Below are positions 46,248 through 55,370 of a DNA stretch of 64,000 bases, piece after piece. The DNA is from Anaeromassilibacillus sp. An250 (GTDB lineage: Bacteria; Bacillota; Clostridia; Oscillospirales; Acutalibacteraceae), in the NCBI RefSeq assembly GCF_002159845.1, contig NZ_NFJK01000001.1, positions 284,349-348,348 on the forward strand, written 5' to 3'. Each line of letters begins with the position of its first letter. Positions within the stretch are counted from its first letter, which is position 1. The translations under genes were made by a program, and so were the position numbers. The notes under the pieces were generated by a model that was not told where the DNA came from, searched no databases, and was given only the letters and a program-made list of their open reading frames with translations.

Positions 46248-47498
46248 ATGAATTTAAAACAGCTGATCGAAGATCCCAAGCTGACAAAGCGGATTGTGCT
46301 TTTAATTACCTACACCGTTTTGTTGATATTCGCTCTGTTCAACCTGGACAAGCTGTTCAGCTTTTTCCTCTCTATCTTTTCGCTTGCATCCCCGTTTTTT
46401 ATCGGAATTGCCATTGCATTTGTAGTCAATGTGATCTTAAAGTTTTACGAGGAGAAAGTATTTGCTTTTCTCAATAAAAAAGATCTCAAACTGTGGAAGA
46501 AGTGCCGGCGCGCCGTTTGCGTGGTGCTCTCCTTCCTAACATTGATTGTCATCTTAGGCGCAATTATCCTTTTTGTCGTTCCGGAATTGGTTTCCTCTTT
46601 AGAAGTCTTGATTCGGAACGCCCCCACGTACATCAGCCGCTTATCAAACGAGATTATCCGTCTTCTGGAAAAATACAATGTGACCCAAGATCAAATCAAC
46701 TCCCTCTCCATCGATTGGACTTCCCTTTTGTCCAAAGCGACAGAGGTTACCTCCAATTTTATGGGGTCCCTGTTTAACATTACAGCCAGCGTGGCGAACG
46801 GCATTTTTACCATGGCCATGAGTTTTATCTTTTGTATGTATATGCTGTTCGGTAAGGAAAAGCTGACCAGCCATTTGAAGCGCCTACTCTATGCGTTCCT
46901 GCCCAACCGTGCAGCAAGGCGGACCATCGAGATTTCCAGCATGGCCAACCGGATCTTTTCCAATTTTGTGCGTGGGCAGCTCACAGAAGCGTGCATCTGG
47001 TTTTTCCTGGTGTACATTGGATTGAGTATCCTCCGATTGCCTTATGCGGTATTGATTAGTTCAATTGTCGCGCTATGCAGCCTGATTCCCATCATTGGGC
47101 CCTATATCTCTATGTTCACAGCGGGTTTTATCCTGCTTTTGGTGAATCCATGGTACACGGTAACCTATATTGTATTCTTCCTGATTCTCCAGCAGATTGA
47201 GGGGAACCTAATCTACCCGCGCGTGGTCGGCACCTCCATTGGATTGCCGCCGATTTGGGTTTTGCTCTCCATCATCCTATGTGGGAACCTGTTTGGGATC
47301 GTCGGTATCCTGTTGGGCATTCCAACCTTTTCGGTGCTCTATGCGCTTCTCCGCGAAACAGTTCGTAGGCGCCTGTACAAAAAAGGGCTTACCAAAGAGA
47401 AGTTCCAGCGAAAAATTTTTCCCGAGGCGCAAACCAAGGGGAAGGCCGCCGCAGAAAATATGGTAGAAACCTCCTCTATAGATTCTGAACGTAAATAA
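46248..47498 (+). CDS. AI-2E family membrane protein (putative transporter)
   Basis: A 416-residue protein with seven to eight membrane helices and the family's conserved block near the C-terminus (RLPYAVLISSIVALCSLIPIIGPYISM, QQIEGNLIYPRVVGTSIGLPPIWVLLSIILCGNLFGIVGILLGIP). The family is named after E. coli TqsA but includes ion and small-molecule transporters, so the substrate is open. The start at 46248 follows GAGGAG. It has its own promoter and ends at a bidirectional terminator. Confidence 0.9.
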   Translation: MNLKQLIEDPKLTKRIVLLITYTVLLIFALFNLDKLFSFFLSIFSLASPFFIGIAIAFVVNVILKFYEEKVFAFLNKKDLKLWKKCRRAVCVVLSFLTLIVILGAIILFVVPELVSSLEVLIRNAPTYISRLSNEIIRLLEKYNVTQDQINSLSIDWTSLLSKATEVTSNFMGSLFNITASVANGIFTMAMSFIFCMYMLFGKEKLTSHLKRLLYAFLPNRAARRTIEISSMANRIFSNFVRGQLTEACIWFFLVYIGLSILRLPYAVLISSIVALCSLIPIIGPYISMFTAGFILLLVNPWYTVTYIVFFLILQQIEGNLIYPRVVGTSIGLPPIWVLLSIILCGNLFGIVGILLGIPTFSVLYALLRETVRRRLYKKGLTKEKFQRKIFPEAQTKGKAAAENMVETSSIDSERK

Positions 47499-47544
47499 AT
47501 CGCAAAGTAGGAATGGGATATACCTAGTCCAAACATCCATTAAA

Positions 47545-47590
47545 AACAGCCTTAAAGAATGGTTGCCACCATCACTTTAAGGCTGTTTTC
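47545..47590. terminator. Bidirectional terminator between the AI-2E family gene and tdk
   Basis: AACAGCCTTAAAG at 47545-47557 and CTTTAAGGCTGTT at 47575-47587 form a perfect 13-bp stem with T-runs on both sides. It overlaps the last codons of thymidine kinase. Confidence 0.88.
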
Positions 47591-48183
47591 TCTGTTCCTG
47601 TATGCGCTGAATGGGAAAGGCCAGAAAACCGGTTGTCCCTCCAACACTTGTAACACATCCCTACATAACGCTCGTTGCCTCCGATCAAAATCTGTTTGCC
47701 TTCCTTGATGATGGCCCCGTCGTGGATACGGGCGTTCACTTCTGCCTTCCTGCCGCAACGGCACACCGATTTGATCTCCGAAAGGGAATCCGCTAATTCA
47801 AACAGGCGCTTGCTCGCAGGAAACATCTTCGTCTGAAAGTCTGTCTTCAATCCAAAGCACAACACGGGAATTTCATCCACCGCCAGGTCCTTGAGTTGTT
47901 CCACCTGTTCTGGTGTAAGGAACTGCGCTTCGTCAACGATCAGCACCTGGTATTCCCGGTGTGCATCGTACCAGTCCAGCAGGTTCATGTCCTCATCAAT
48001 CACATAACACCGTTGCTCCAACCCAATGCGCGATTTTACTACCTCTGTTCCGTCACGATCATCAATGCTGGGCTTTAACAGCGCAACACGGTATCCCTGC
48101 TCTTCATAATTGAATTTCACCATCAAAGCGTTTGCCGATTTAGAGCTGTTCATGGCCCCATACTTAAAATATAGCTTTGGCAT
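47572..48183 (-). CDS. tdk: Thymidine kinase
   Basis: A 203-residue type II thymidine kinase. It has P-loop YGAMNSSKSANAL (Ser where many relatives have Gly before Lys), the catalytic-Glu and Walker B region VLIVDEAQFL, and a lasso domain with a zinc site (VCRCGRKAEVNARI and MCYKCWRD). It phosphorylates thymidine in the salvage pathway. The start at 48183 (MPKLYFKYG) is favoured over a longer frame to 48306. The C-terminal tail overlaps the terminator. Confidence 0.92.
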   Translation of the reverse strand: MPKLYFKYGAMNSSKSANALMVKFNYEEQGYRVALLKPSIDDRDGTEVVKSRIGLEQRCYVIDEDMNLLDWYDAHREYQVLIVDEAQFLTPEQVEQLKDLAVDEIPVLCFGLKTDFQTKMFPASKRLFELADSLSEIKSVCRCGRKAEVNARIHDGAIIKEGKQILIGGNERYVGMCYKCWRDNRFSGLSHSAHTGTEKTALK

Positions 48184-48312
48184 GCCCTTTCCCCCTTTTC
48201 CGGAAGGATACGCACCTACGGATGAAAAGGCACAACATCCGTCTGGTATTGGTCTGTACTCTATAAAGTAAGCAGGCCGGCCCAGATGCTCCTGAACCGG
48301 CCCCACACAAGA

Positions 48313-48729
48313 TTATTCTCCGATGATTTTGATCAAAGCGTGTTTATCCCGCTTTCCATCGAATTCAAAGTAGAAGATCTGCTCCCATGTGCCAAAGTCC
48401 AGCCGGCCGTTTGTCACAGCTACCACCACTTCACGCCCCATAATCGTCCTTTTTAGATGGGCGTCGGCATTGTCTTCAAACCCATTGTGATGATATTGGT
48501 CATACGGCTTTTCCGGCGCGAGCTTTTCCAGCCACACTTCATAATCATGGTGCAGTCCTGCCTCATCATCATTGATAAACACACTGGCAGTGATATTCAT
48601 GGCGTTTACCAGAACCAGCCCCTCTTTAATTCCGCTCTCACGCAGCGCTTCTTCCACCTGCGGTGTGATATTGACCAAGCCCCTGCGCGCCGGCACATGG
48701 AACCACAGCTCTTTCCGATAAGATTTCAT
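48313..48729 (-). CDS. YjbQ family protein (secondary thiamine-phosphate synthase-like)
   Basis: A 138-residue protein of the UPF0047/YjbQ family. It has an N-terminal strand pattern with [13 protein letters not shown], then [39 protein letters not shown] and [11 protein letters not shown]. Members complement thiamine-phosphate synthase mutants weakly; the true role is unsettled. The start is 48729 or 48732 behind AAAGGGG. Confidence 0.9.
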   Translation of the reverse strand: MKSYRKELWFHVPARRGLVNITPQVEEALRESGIKEGLVLVNAMNITASVFINDDEAGLHHDYEVWLEKLAPEKPYDQYHHNGFEDNADAHLKRTIMGREVVVAVTNGRLDFGTWEQIFYFEFDGKRDKHALIKIIGE

Positions 48730-48791
48730 CATTCCGGCCCCTTTCATATTTTTTCCCATCTTACCACAACCGCTGTGAAAAGCGCAATCCC

Positions 48792-49502
48792 TTATTTCTC
48801 TTTCCACCTCTTTAGTTCCGGGAACCAAGACAGCATCGCTCTTTTCGCTTCTGCACGGTCCGTATACCTACCAGAATCCTTTTCCACGTCCAAACAAAAA
48901 TCCACCATCTGTTCCATCGTACAATCCGCTAGAAAAGCGCCATTTTGGTAGCAATAACGGCAATAATCGGTATTTCTTGTCCCATCCGCATTCGTCCCAT
49001 ACTGGGAAGCTTCTGTCATTGGCATACCGCAGCTCTGACAAAAGTCGGCCAGCGCTACATAGATCGCCACATCCGTAGGTTGGCCATTCCCCATCCCGAT
49101 AGAATATTCTTCAAAATCACAAGTAAACTTGCGCGGGAGATTTTCCTGCCAAACCTGTTTCCAAAATATCCCCATATCCTTTGTTACATCGCCATGAAAC
49201 TGAAATTTTGCATAGGAACCGGCTGGGATCGTCACATACCGGATTCCCTCCTGTGGCGCCGGGTCACCATCCACTTCACAGCCGACGAAAGCATCATAAT
49301 CGCCTTGTGCGCCATTTTCGTAATTGGTATATAGGCCGTAGGCAGCTTGTCCCTTGCCCCCCGCCAGTCTTCCATTGATCTCCCGAAAATAACGCGTCCA
49401 AAGTTCGCCGATCTTCTGCTGCATGTCCGGGCTGGCGTTGCTCGTACGTACAGAGACGCCGGCGATTCTTTTTTTCTGCAATGTTACGATTTCATAGTTC
49501 AT
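48792..49502 (-). CDS. GyrI-like effector-binding domain with zinc ribbon
   Basis: A 236-residue protein. The N-terminal about 150 residues form a GyrI-like/AraC effector-binding domain ([45 protein letters not shown]). The C-terminal 80 residues form a putative zinc-ribbon domain ([37 protein letters not shown]). Such fusions are common in Firmicutes and may bind small ligands. It lies 97 bp after a WYL regulator on the same strand. GAAGGAA precedes the start. Confidence 0.87.
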   Translation of the reverse strand: MNYEIVTLQKKRIAGVSVRTSNASPDMQQKIGELWTRYFREINGRLAGGKGQAAYGLYTNYENGAQGDYDAFVGCEVDGDPAPQEGIRYVTIPAGSYAKFQFHGDVTKDMGIFWKQVWQENLPRKFTCDFEEYSIGMGNGQPTDVAIYVALADFCQSCGMPMTEASQYGTNADGTRNTDYCRYCYQNGAFLADCTMEQMVDFCLDVEKDSGRYTDRAEAKRAMLSWFPELKRWKEK

Positions 49503-49599
49503 ACCTGTTCCTTCTTTCCCGGGGATCTCCCGTTTTTGTTTCCTCAGTATAAACCACAAAATAGGACAAGAGCATGTCATATTAAAATACAAAGCCTCC

Positions 49600-50505
49600 C
49601 TATTTTTCATAAAGGTCCGCTATATTATGGGCAAAACAGGCAATCCGGTTCTGTATTTCCGGCGGGGAAAGGATCTTCATGGCATCTCCAAAGGACAATA
49701 AATAGCCGCAGAGCCAGGGATCGTCCGGATATTCTATGGATACAACGAAAGTCCCATCCTGCCTCCGCCGGATGCAATCCACTGGGAACTCATCATAAAC
49801 CCGGTAGGCCATCTTTGCGGAAATCTGCAAAACCAATGGGACGGTATGGCCCGATGCATAGGATGGAAGCTCCATTTCCGGCAATGAATGCTGGTCGCGG
49901 GTAAAGCGCTGACCGGTCAGGCAGACATGCTGCATCCGGGATATTTTAAAGGTGCGGTAATCCTGTCTGGTGCGGCAATAAGCCTGCAAATACCAACTGC
50001 TGTTGCGGAAGTGCAATTTCATCGGTTCCACACAGCGCCGGGCGGTCTCCCCCAAAGTATTGGAATAGGAAAATTCCAACACATATTGTTCCAAGATCCC
50101 TGTTTTGAGAATACCGAAAATCTCCCGCTCCGCTGAGGCGCCATTCCAACTGGAAAAGTCTACATCTATCCAATCCGTTACACGCTTCTGAAAAAGCCCA
50201 TGTAAGCGGGACAGCACTTGTGTCCCCTGCATGTTGGCCGCCCGTAGGCTTTGCAAGGCAAATAGAATTTCATCCTGCTCTTCGGAAGAAAGCAACGAAC
50301 GGTCCAGAACGAAGTGGGATAAGAGCTGGATTCCGCCGCCCTTTCCCTTGCTGGCATAGATTGGTATTCCCGCCCCGGACAGGAGATCAATGTCACGGTA
50401 AATTGTGCGGGGCGACACCTCAAACCGCTCCGCAAGTTGTTTGGCAGTCATGTTCCCATGTTCCATCAACAAATATAGGATGGAAAACAAGCGGCCTGTC
50501 TGCAT
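49600..50505 (-). CDS. WYL-domain transcriptional regulator (YafY type)
   Basis: A 301-residue regulator. The N-terminal HTH_11 domain (LFSILYLLMEHGNMTAKQLAERFEVSPRTIYRDIDLLSGAGIPIYASKG) is followed by the WYL ligand domain (EPMKLHFRNSSWYLQAYCRTRQDYRTFKISRM) and its C-terminal extension. It senses an unknown ligand, possibly a nucleic acid as in other WYL proteins. The start at 50505 follows GGGAGGACG. It probably regulates itself and the GyrI-like gene downstream. Confidence 0.92.
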   Translation of the reverse strand: MQTGRLFSILYLLMEHGNMTAKQLAERFEVSPRTIYRDIDLLSGAGIPIYASKGKGGGIQLLSHFVLDRSLLSSEEQDEILFALQSLRAANMQGTQVLSRLHGLFQKRVTDWIDVDFSSWNGASAEREIFGILKTGILEQYVLEFSYSNTLGETARRCVEPMKLHFRNSSWYLQAYCRTRQDYRTFKISRMQHVCLTGQRFTRDQHSLPEMELPSYASGHTVPLVLQISAKMAYRVYDEFPVDCIRRRQDGTFVVSIEYPDDPWLCGYLLSFGDAMKILSPPEIQNRIACFAHNIADLYEK

Positions 50506-50565
50506 ATCGTCCTCCCTACTATACACATCGCTTAGAAACGGGTACAAAAGGCTTTCACACTATAC

Positions 50566-51384
50566 TTAAGATTGCTTTCTGGCTAAAACCATTTCTGCCA
50601 TTCGCTGCACATTGGGCAACATCTCTTCTGCCCAAGAGTATTCGAACAGAAATGCCCCTGCAAACGAAGCCGCTGCCTGTACATCGCCGGCAAGCAATCG
50701 AAAATAATCGCAATCGAAGCGCTCGCAATTGATTCCCAACTTCCCGCGGACGGATATGAGCGCGTCACCAAGGCCAACCTTTTCCAATGCTTGGCGCAAA
50801 TACATGCAAGCCTTTCGATACTTTGCCTTGACTTTGCTATCATACTGCTCATCTTCCCATAGGGTCCCAATGATTGAATCCATATCAACCAGCGCGCCGT
50901 CTTGACTGATGAGCAGGGCTAGGAGTTCTTTGGCCTTGCTACTTTTGAAATCTACAGGCTTGTCATCGACAAACAATCCAAACCGGCCAAAGGTCCTTAT
51001 AAAGGCTTTTTTCCCTTCTGTTGGCCCTACGACCCGGCGCACTTTGTCGATAACTTTGCGCACAGACTGCTGTTCAAACGGCTTTAAAATATAGCCATAC
51101 GCATCTTCATTAAAAGCGTCCAAGGCATACTGTTTATAGCCTGTCACAAATACAACCGCAATGCGTTCATTGATTGCATGAAGCTGGTGTGCCAGATCCA
51201 ACCCCCGAATTCCCGGCATTTCAATGTCCAAGAATGCTAAATCAACGGGATGCCCTTCCGCATATTTTAAAGCTTCTGCGGCATGCAAAAAGCGTCCTAC
51301 AATCTGCACATCTTCGATTTGTTCGCAAGTATCTGCCAATTCTTCTACTGCAAGCGGCTCATCATCAACGATCATCGTCTTCAT
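50566..51384 (-). CDS. Response regulator with SARP-like output (REC + winged helix + BTAD)
   Basis: A 272-residue response regulator. The receiver has the acidic pair in MIVDDEP, phosphoacceptor Asp53 (AFLDIEMPG) and Lys in YGYILKPF. Instead of the LytTR domain common with such kinases, the output part reads VDFKSSKAKELLALLISQDGALVDMDSIIGTLW, the OmpR-like winged helix of SARP proteins, followed by a short bacterial transcriptional activation region. Its start lies within the 3' end of the kinase gene (20-bp overlap), so it is the cognate partner. Confidence 0.9.
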   Translation of the reverse strand: MKTMIVDDEPLAVEELADTCEQIEDVQIVGRFLHAAEALKYAEGHPVDLAFLDIEMPGIRGLDLAHQLHAINERIAVVFVTGYKQYALDAFNEDAYGYILKPFEQQSVRKVIDKVRRVVGPTEGKKAFIRTFGRFGLFVDDKPVDFKSSKAKELLALLISQDGALVDMDSIIGTLWEDEQYDSKVKAKYRKACMYLRQALEKVGLGDALISVRGKLGINCERFDCDYFRLLAGDVQAAASFAGAFLFEYSWAEEMLPNVQRMAEMVLARKQS

Positions 51385-53281
51385 CAAAGAGCTGCGCCTC
51401 CTGTTCTGGAATTTGAATCACCTGTTTAGTCCCCTTCCCAACCTCGCTCTGGATCTCAAGCTTTGCCTTCAGCAAGGTCTCTAAACGGTAACGAAGGTTT
51501 TTTATCCCAACTCCACCAAAAGAAGAGGATTGCAATTGCTCAACGTCAAATCCCACCCCATCATCTAAAATCTCGATCCAGACAAAGCCATCTTTTTGGT
51601 AGGAACACAGAGATACGGTCCCTCCCTCAATCTTTTTACAGATGCCATGCCGCACAGCATTCTCTACGAGGGGTTGTACCGTCAAAGGCGGCACCATAAA
51701 ATTCCGGCACCGAATGTCTAAAATCACATGAAGACGTTCGCCAAACCGCATCTGTTCAATGTTTAAATAAGCGCGGATATTTTGCAATTCCTCTTCAAAC
51801 AGGATGGGCTCCGTGCTTTCAATCGAATCCATATTTCCGCGCAGGTAGGTGGAAAAATCGTACACCGCTTTCTCTGCTTTCTCCGGGTCTTTCCGGCAAA
51901 GCACTTTAATAGCCAACAGCGCATTGTATAAGAAATGTGGTTGTATCTGGTGCAAGGCCAAATTGGTCTGGGCCTGTTGCAACTCAGCGCGCATTTCTGC
52001 AACTTTCAACGCCTCATTTTGGATTGCATTCAGACGCTTTCCATCCACATATTTGATAGCAATGGTCAAACACACCAGCCCGATCTGGAAGGCAAAGCTG
52101 TCGTCAAAGGGGAAAAGCCCTCCAAGCGCCATATCCCCCAGAAGGCATCCGGCATAGACGCAAAGGCATCCGAGGTAATAAGGGAAAAAATAAGGACTTG
52201 GTGCATGTTCATCTTGAAGGATCGGTTTTACCATTCCCACAAAAAGGATGGGGGCAAGAAGGATATCAACCAGGGCCCACCACCAGGTAATGTGGAAGGC
52301 CAATCCAATCCCTACAGCGATTGCATAGGCTCCCAGAACCAATAGGTTTACACAAACAATCCTCTTCTTGCTTCTTGGAACCCCAGAAGGCTTTGGATTC
52401 GCACATAGGAGAATTCCCCAGGCTGCCACGCCCGCAGCATGGAAGGGGAAAAGCATATAATCATAAGGAATCGGTGACCAAAAGCAAAACGCAGAAAAGA
52501 TCGGCCCCCTGTAAAAGCTTTTTAGCAAAAATAAAATCATCACCAAAAGGATGGTGACTGAATACCCACTTTTAGGTTTCAGCATACGATCCATTGCATA
52601 GAAAATAATAAACACAATCGCAATGCCCAACAGCAGCGAACTAAAAATGATATCCCGCTCCGCCGCCTGTTCGTATGTAGAGCGGTCGATCAAGATGGGC
52701 GTCAGGCATAGGCCTGGATAAACATGGCTGGATACTTCAATGACCAATTCGCATTCTGAAGAGCGCAGCGGCAAGGTGTTCATTTCAATATAACTCGGGA
52801 ATACTTCCGTGTTTTCCGGATTTTTCAAAACCGTCCCGCTTCCAGAAACCGGCTGCCCATTCAAAAATATCCGGTATGCGGAAGGAAGATTGGGGACCAC
52901 TACAAGCACGTCAGCCTCTGGTGGGCAATTGACAAGCCGTATGCGGTAACTGGCATATCCTTCATTGGGCAGGGCCTGTCCATCCTGTTCCAGCTGTGTC
53001 CAATAAGATGGCACCTGAACCAATGCATCCGGTTCCTGATCTTTTAAATGATCTGTAACCAACAATTTTTGCCAAAAAAATTCCCATTCGCCCTTTAATA
53101 TAATGGGTTTCCCCGTATCAAAGTCAATTCCTTGCAGGTCCACTGTACTGTTTTCCAAGCGGGAGATTTCTGGATCATGCAGCGGCTGCCAAATCCCCAT
53201 AAAGATGACCAATCCTATTATCATAAAGCACAGACAAGCCGCCCAGATATATTTTTTGTTTTCTTTTCGCAAAGCTTTCAT
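51365..53281 (-). CDS. Sensor histidine kinase (7TMR-DISM type, LytS-like kinase core)
   Basis: A 638-residue kinase. An N-terminal anchor (IWAACLCFMIIGLVIFMGIW) precedes an extracytoplasmic galactose-binding-like sensor (about residues 40-205), seven membrane helices, and a His_kinase domain with phosphoacceptor in HQIQPHFLYNALL. The HATPase domain has PLVENAVRHGICKK and DDGVGFD. It should sense an external carbohydrate or peptide-like signal and phosphorylate the downstream response regulator. The neighbouring divergent gene encodes a peptide-binding lipoprotein, a likely target or co-sensor. The start at 53281 (MKALRKEN) is favoured. Confidence 0.92.
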   Translation of the reverse strand: MKALRKENKKYIWAACLCFMIIGLVIFMGIWQPLHDPEISRLENSTVDLQGIDFDTGKPIILKGEWEFFWQKLLVTDHLKDQEPDALVQVPSYWTQLEQDGQALPNEGYASYRIRLVNCPPEADVLVVVPNLPSAYRIFLNGQPVSGSGTVLKNPENTEVFPSYIEMNTLPLRSSECELVIEVSSHVYPGLCLTPILIDRSTYEQAAERDIIFSSLLLGIAIVFIIFYAMDRMLKPKSGYSVTILLVMILFLLKSFYRGPIFSAFCFWSPIPYDYMLFPFHAAGVAAWGILLCANPKPSGVPRSKKRIVCVNLLVLGAYAIAVGIGLAFHITWWWALVDILLAPILFVGMVKPILQDEHAPSPYFFPYYLGCLCVYAGCLLGDMALGGLFPFDDSFAFQIGLVCLTIAIKYVDGKRLNAIQNEALKVAEMRAELQQAQTNLALHQIQPHFLYNALLAIKVLCRKDPEKAEKAVYDFSTYLRGNMDSIESTEPILFEEELQNIRAYLNIEQMRFGERLHVILDIRCRNFMVPPLTVQPLVENAVRHGICKKIEGGTVSLCSYQKDGFVWIEILDDGVGFDVEQLQSSSFGGVGIKNLRYRLETLLKAKLEIQSEVGKGTKQVIQIPEQEAQLFDEDDDR

Positions 53282-53408
53282 GCAAGTGCCTCTTCTCAAA
53301 TGGAACTTCCCATTTTAGTCTAACGTAGTTCATGCGCATGAATTTTCCTTTGAAAAATCATGCTATGAGAAATCCATCAAAATTTTATTTTTATATCTTG
53401 TAGGTGCC

Positions 53409-53437
53409 TTGTATATAGAAAACGTTTATGCTATGCT
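53409..53437 (+). promoter_or_regulatory. Sigma-A promoter of the OppA-like gene
   Basis: TTGTAT at 53409-53414, a 17-bp spacer and TATGCT at 53432-53437, about 40 bp before the coding start. Confidence 0.65.
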
Positions 53438-53479
53438 AAAAAATATACAAATTTCTATGATACATTCCAGGTGATATGT

Positions 53480-55072
53480 GTGAAAAAGGTGAAAATATAT
53501 TTTCTTCTTATATGCCTTATGGTTGGCTTCACCGCTTGCAGCACGCCGCAACCCTCTCCGAAAAATCATACACATCCAAAAATCTTGCGGTATGCGTTGG
53601 CTCAAGAGCCCAACACATTAGACCCACAAAAAGTAGATGCCTCTCCTGAAGCAACCATTGCCTATCATATATACGAAGGATTGATGCGTTCTTACGGCGA
53701 CCAACTTCTCTATGGGATTGCCAACTCTTACGAAATCTCAACAGACGGGCTGGTCTATACCTTTTATTTGCGAGATGCATGTTATAGCGATGGGACGCCC
53801 GTGCGTGCACAAGACTTTGTCTATGCCATTCAACGGATGCTGACGGAAGAAGATTCCAGCCGTCCCTTTATGGCGTACCCAATCAAAAATGCTGCGAAAA
53901 TCCACCGGAAAGAGCTTTCGATAGATACTTTGGGAGTTCAAGCGACCAATGACAAAATTTTAAAATTTGTTCTGGAAAATCCAACCCCCTACTTCCTGCA
54001 ATTATTGACCTTGCCAACTTTTAGCCCAATCCCTGCACAAAGCGATCCTGCTATGGTGGATATAACGCTTTCCAACGGCCCGTTTATGCTGAAAGAATGG
54101 AACCATAATGATTCGATTGTTCTGGAAAAAAATCCAAACTACTGGGATGCAGATAACATCCCACTAGACCAGGTGTCCATTATTATATCGACCAATGGGA
54201 CAAAATTGCTCGACATGTTTTTTAATGGTGAACTGGACGTCTTACCCACAAGCACAACCAATGTCCCAGAATCATTCTCCCCTTATATCCAATACTATTA
54301 TAATGGTGCGAATGATTTTATACGGTTAAACATGGATGGCAGTTGTCCGCTCAGCAATAAAAATTTACGTTTGGCATTAAATTATGCACTTGACCGGAAT
54401 GCCTATGTGGATGCTTTGGGGTCGGAGGATGTGACTGCCATTTCTCGCTATGTGCTGCCGATCCTTCCCGGGACTCACAAAACTTTTGGTGAAGAATATC
54501 CACTGGAAGCGTTCCCTCTCAATGGAGACGCGCAAAAGGCAACCGACTATTTAAATGCCGCCCTTCAAAACTTGGGGCTTAAAGAAGCGTCGGACATCCG
54601 CTTAGAGCTTTTGGTTTCGGATGATTATTGGGCCCGAACGGAAGCGAATATCATCAAAGAACAACTGGAATCTGTTTTAGGAATTTATATAAACGTTTTC
54701 TCAGTCCCTTATCAAACCCATATGGATTTAGAAGAGACCCACAACTTTCAAATGTCCCTATCCGGCTGGATTCCGGAATATGCAGACCCCGCTACTTACC
54801 TGGAACTGTGGACATCGGATTCTTCTTATAACTATGCCAGTTATAAGAGCGAAGAATATGACGAATGCTTTCAAACAGCCAATAGCCAAATGGACGCCCA
54901 AAGCCGCATGAGCCTCCTGGCGCAGGCGGAAACCATTTTGCTGGAAGACGGGGCGTTAATTCCCCTGCAAATACGGCAAAGCGCGCTATTAAAGAATCCA
55001 AAGCTTACAAATTTCCAAACGTATTATATCAATACGGAATACCAATACATCTATGCAGATTTTTCAACCTAA
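53480..55072 (+). CDS. Oligopeptide-binding lipoprotein (OppA/SBP family 5), orphan
   Basis: A 530-residue extracellular binding protein. The lipoprotein signal is ICLMVGFTAC with the lipid-modified Cys. Family 5 segments are clear: LRYALAQEPNTLDPQKVD, YHIYEGLMR, FYLRDACYSDGTPVRAQDFVYAIQRM, LSNGPFMLKEW and NPNYWDADNIPLDQV. It binds oligopeptides or similar ligands for an Opp ABC transporter, but no permease or ATPase genes are adjacent, so it may serve a distant transporter or a sensor. The start is GTG 53480 after AGGTGAT. It has its own promoter and terminator. Confidence 0.92.
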   Translation: MKKVKIYFLLICLMVGFTACSTPQPSPKNHTHPKILRYALAQEPNTLDPQKVDASPEATIAYHIYEGLMRSYGDQLLYGIANSYEISTDGLVYTFYLRDACYSDGTPVRAQDFVYAIQRMLTEEDSSRPFMAYPIKNAAKIHRKELSIDTLGVQATNDKILKFVLENPTPYFLQLLTLPTFSPIPAQSDPAMVDITLSNGPFMLKEWNHNDSIVLEKNPNYWDADNIPLDQVSIIISTNGTKLLDMFFNGELDVLPTSTTNVPESFSPYIQYYYNGANDFIRLNMDGSCPLSNKNLRLALNYALDRNAYVDALGSEDVTAISRYVLPILPGTHKTFGEEYPLEAFPLNGDAQKATDYLNAALQNLGLKEASDIRLELLVSDDYWARTEANIIKEQLESVLGIYINVFSVPYQTHMDLEETHNFQMSLSGWIPEYADPATYLELWTSDSSYNYASYKSEEYDECFQTANSQMDAQSRMSLLAQAETILLEDGALIPLQIRQSALLKNPKLTNFQTYYINTEYQYIYADFST

Positions 55073-55100
55073 ATAAAATCTTATACAACAAAAGAAAAAC

Positions 55101-55140
55101 GCCTCCTGCCTCAGTGAATCCTGTGGCAGGAGGCATTTTT
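55101..55140 (+). terminator. Terminator of the OppA-like gene
   Basis: GCCTCCTGCC at 55101-55110 and GGCAGGAGGC at 55125-55134 form a perfect stem followed by ATTTTT. Confidence 0.92.
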
Positions 55141-55370
55141 ACTGGGAAATGTTTTGCTATTTGACTGAATGGACAGAGGCTTCCTGCGGAAGATGTTCCG
55201 CAGGATTGCCCCTTAAATTTGCTGAATGGATGGTAATTACAATGCTTCATCGGACGCGCGGCGTCTTTCGCGGGCACACAGTGCCTTTTCGCGCCTACGG
55301 CATTCCCTACGGAAGCAAATCACAATAGGTTTCTCTTTCTGCTCCACAAAGGAACATCTTACGGAAGCAA

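Noticed and set aside
55182..55205. Perfect 10-bp hairpin downstream of the giant gene as its terminator
   Set aside because: The minus-strand sequence after the stem has no T-run and lies about 165 bp past the stop codon, so it is not called a terminator.
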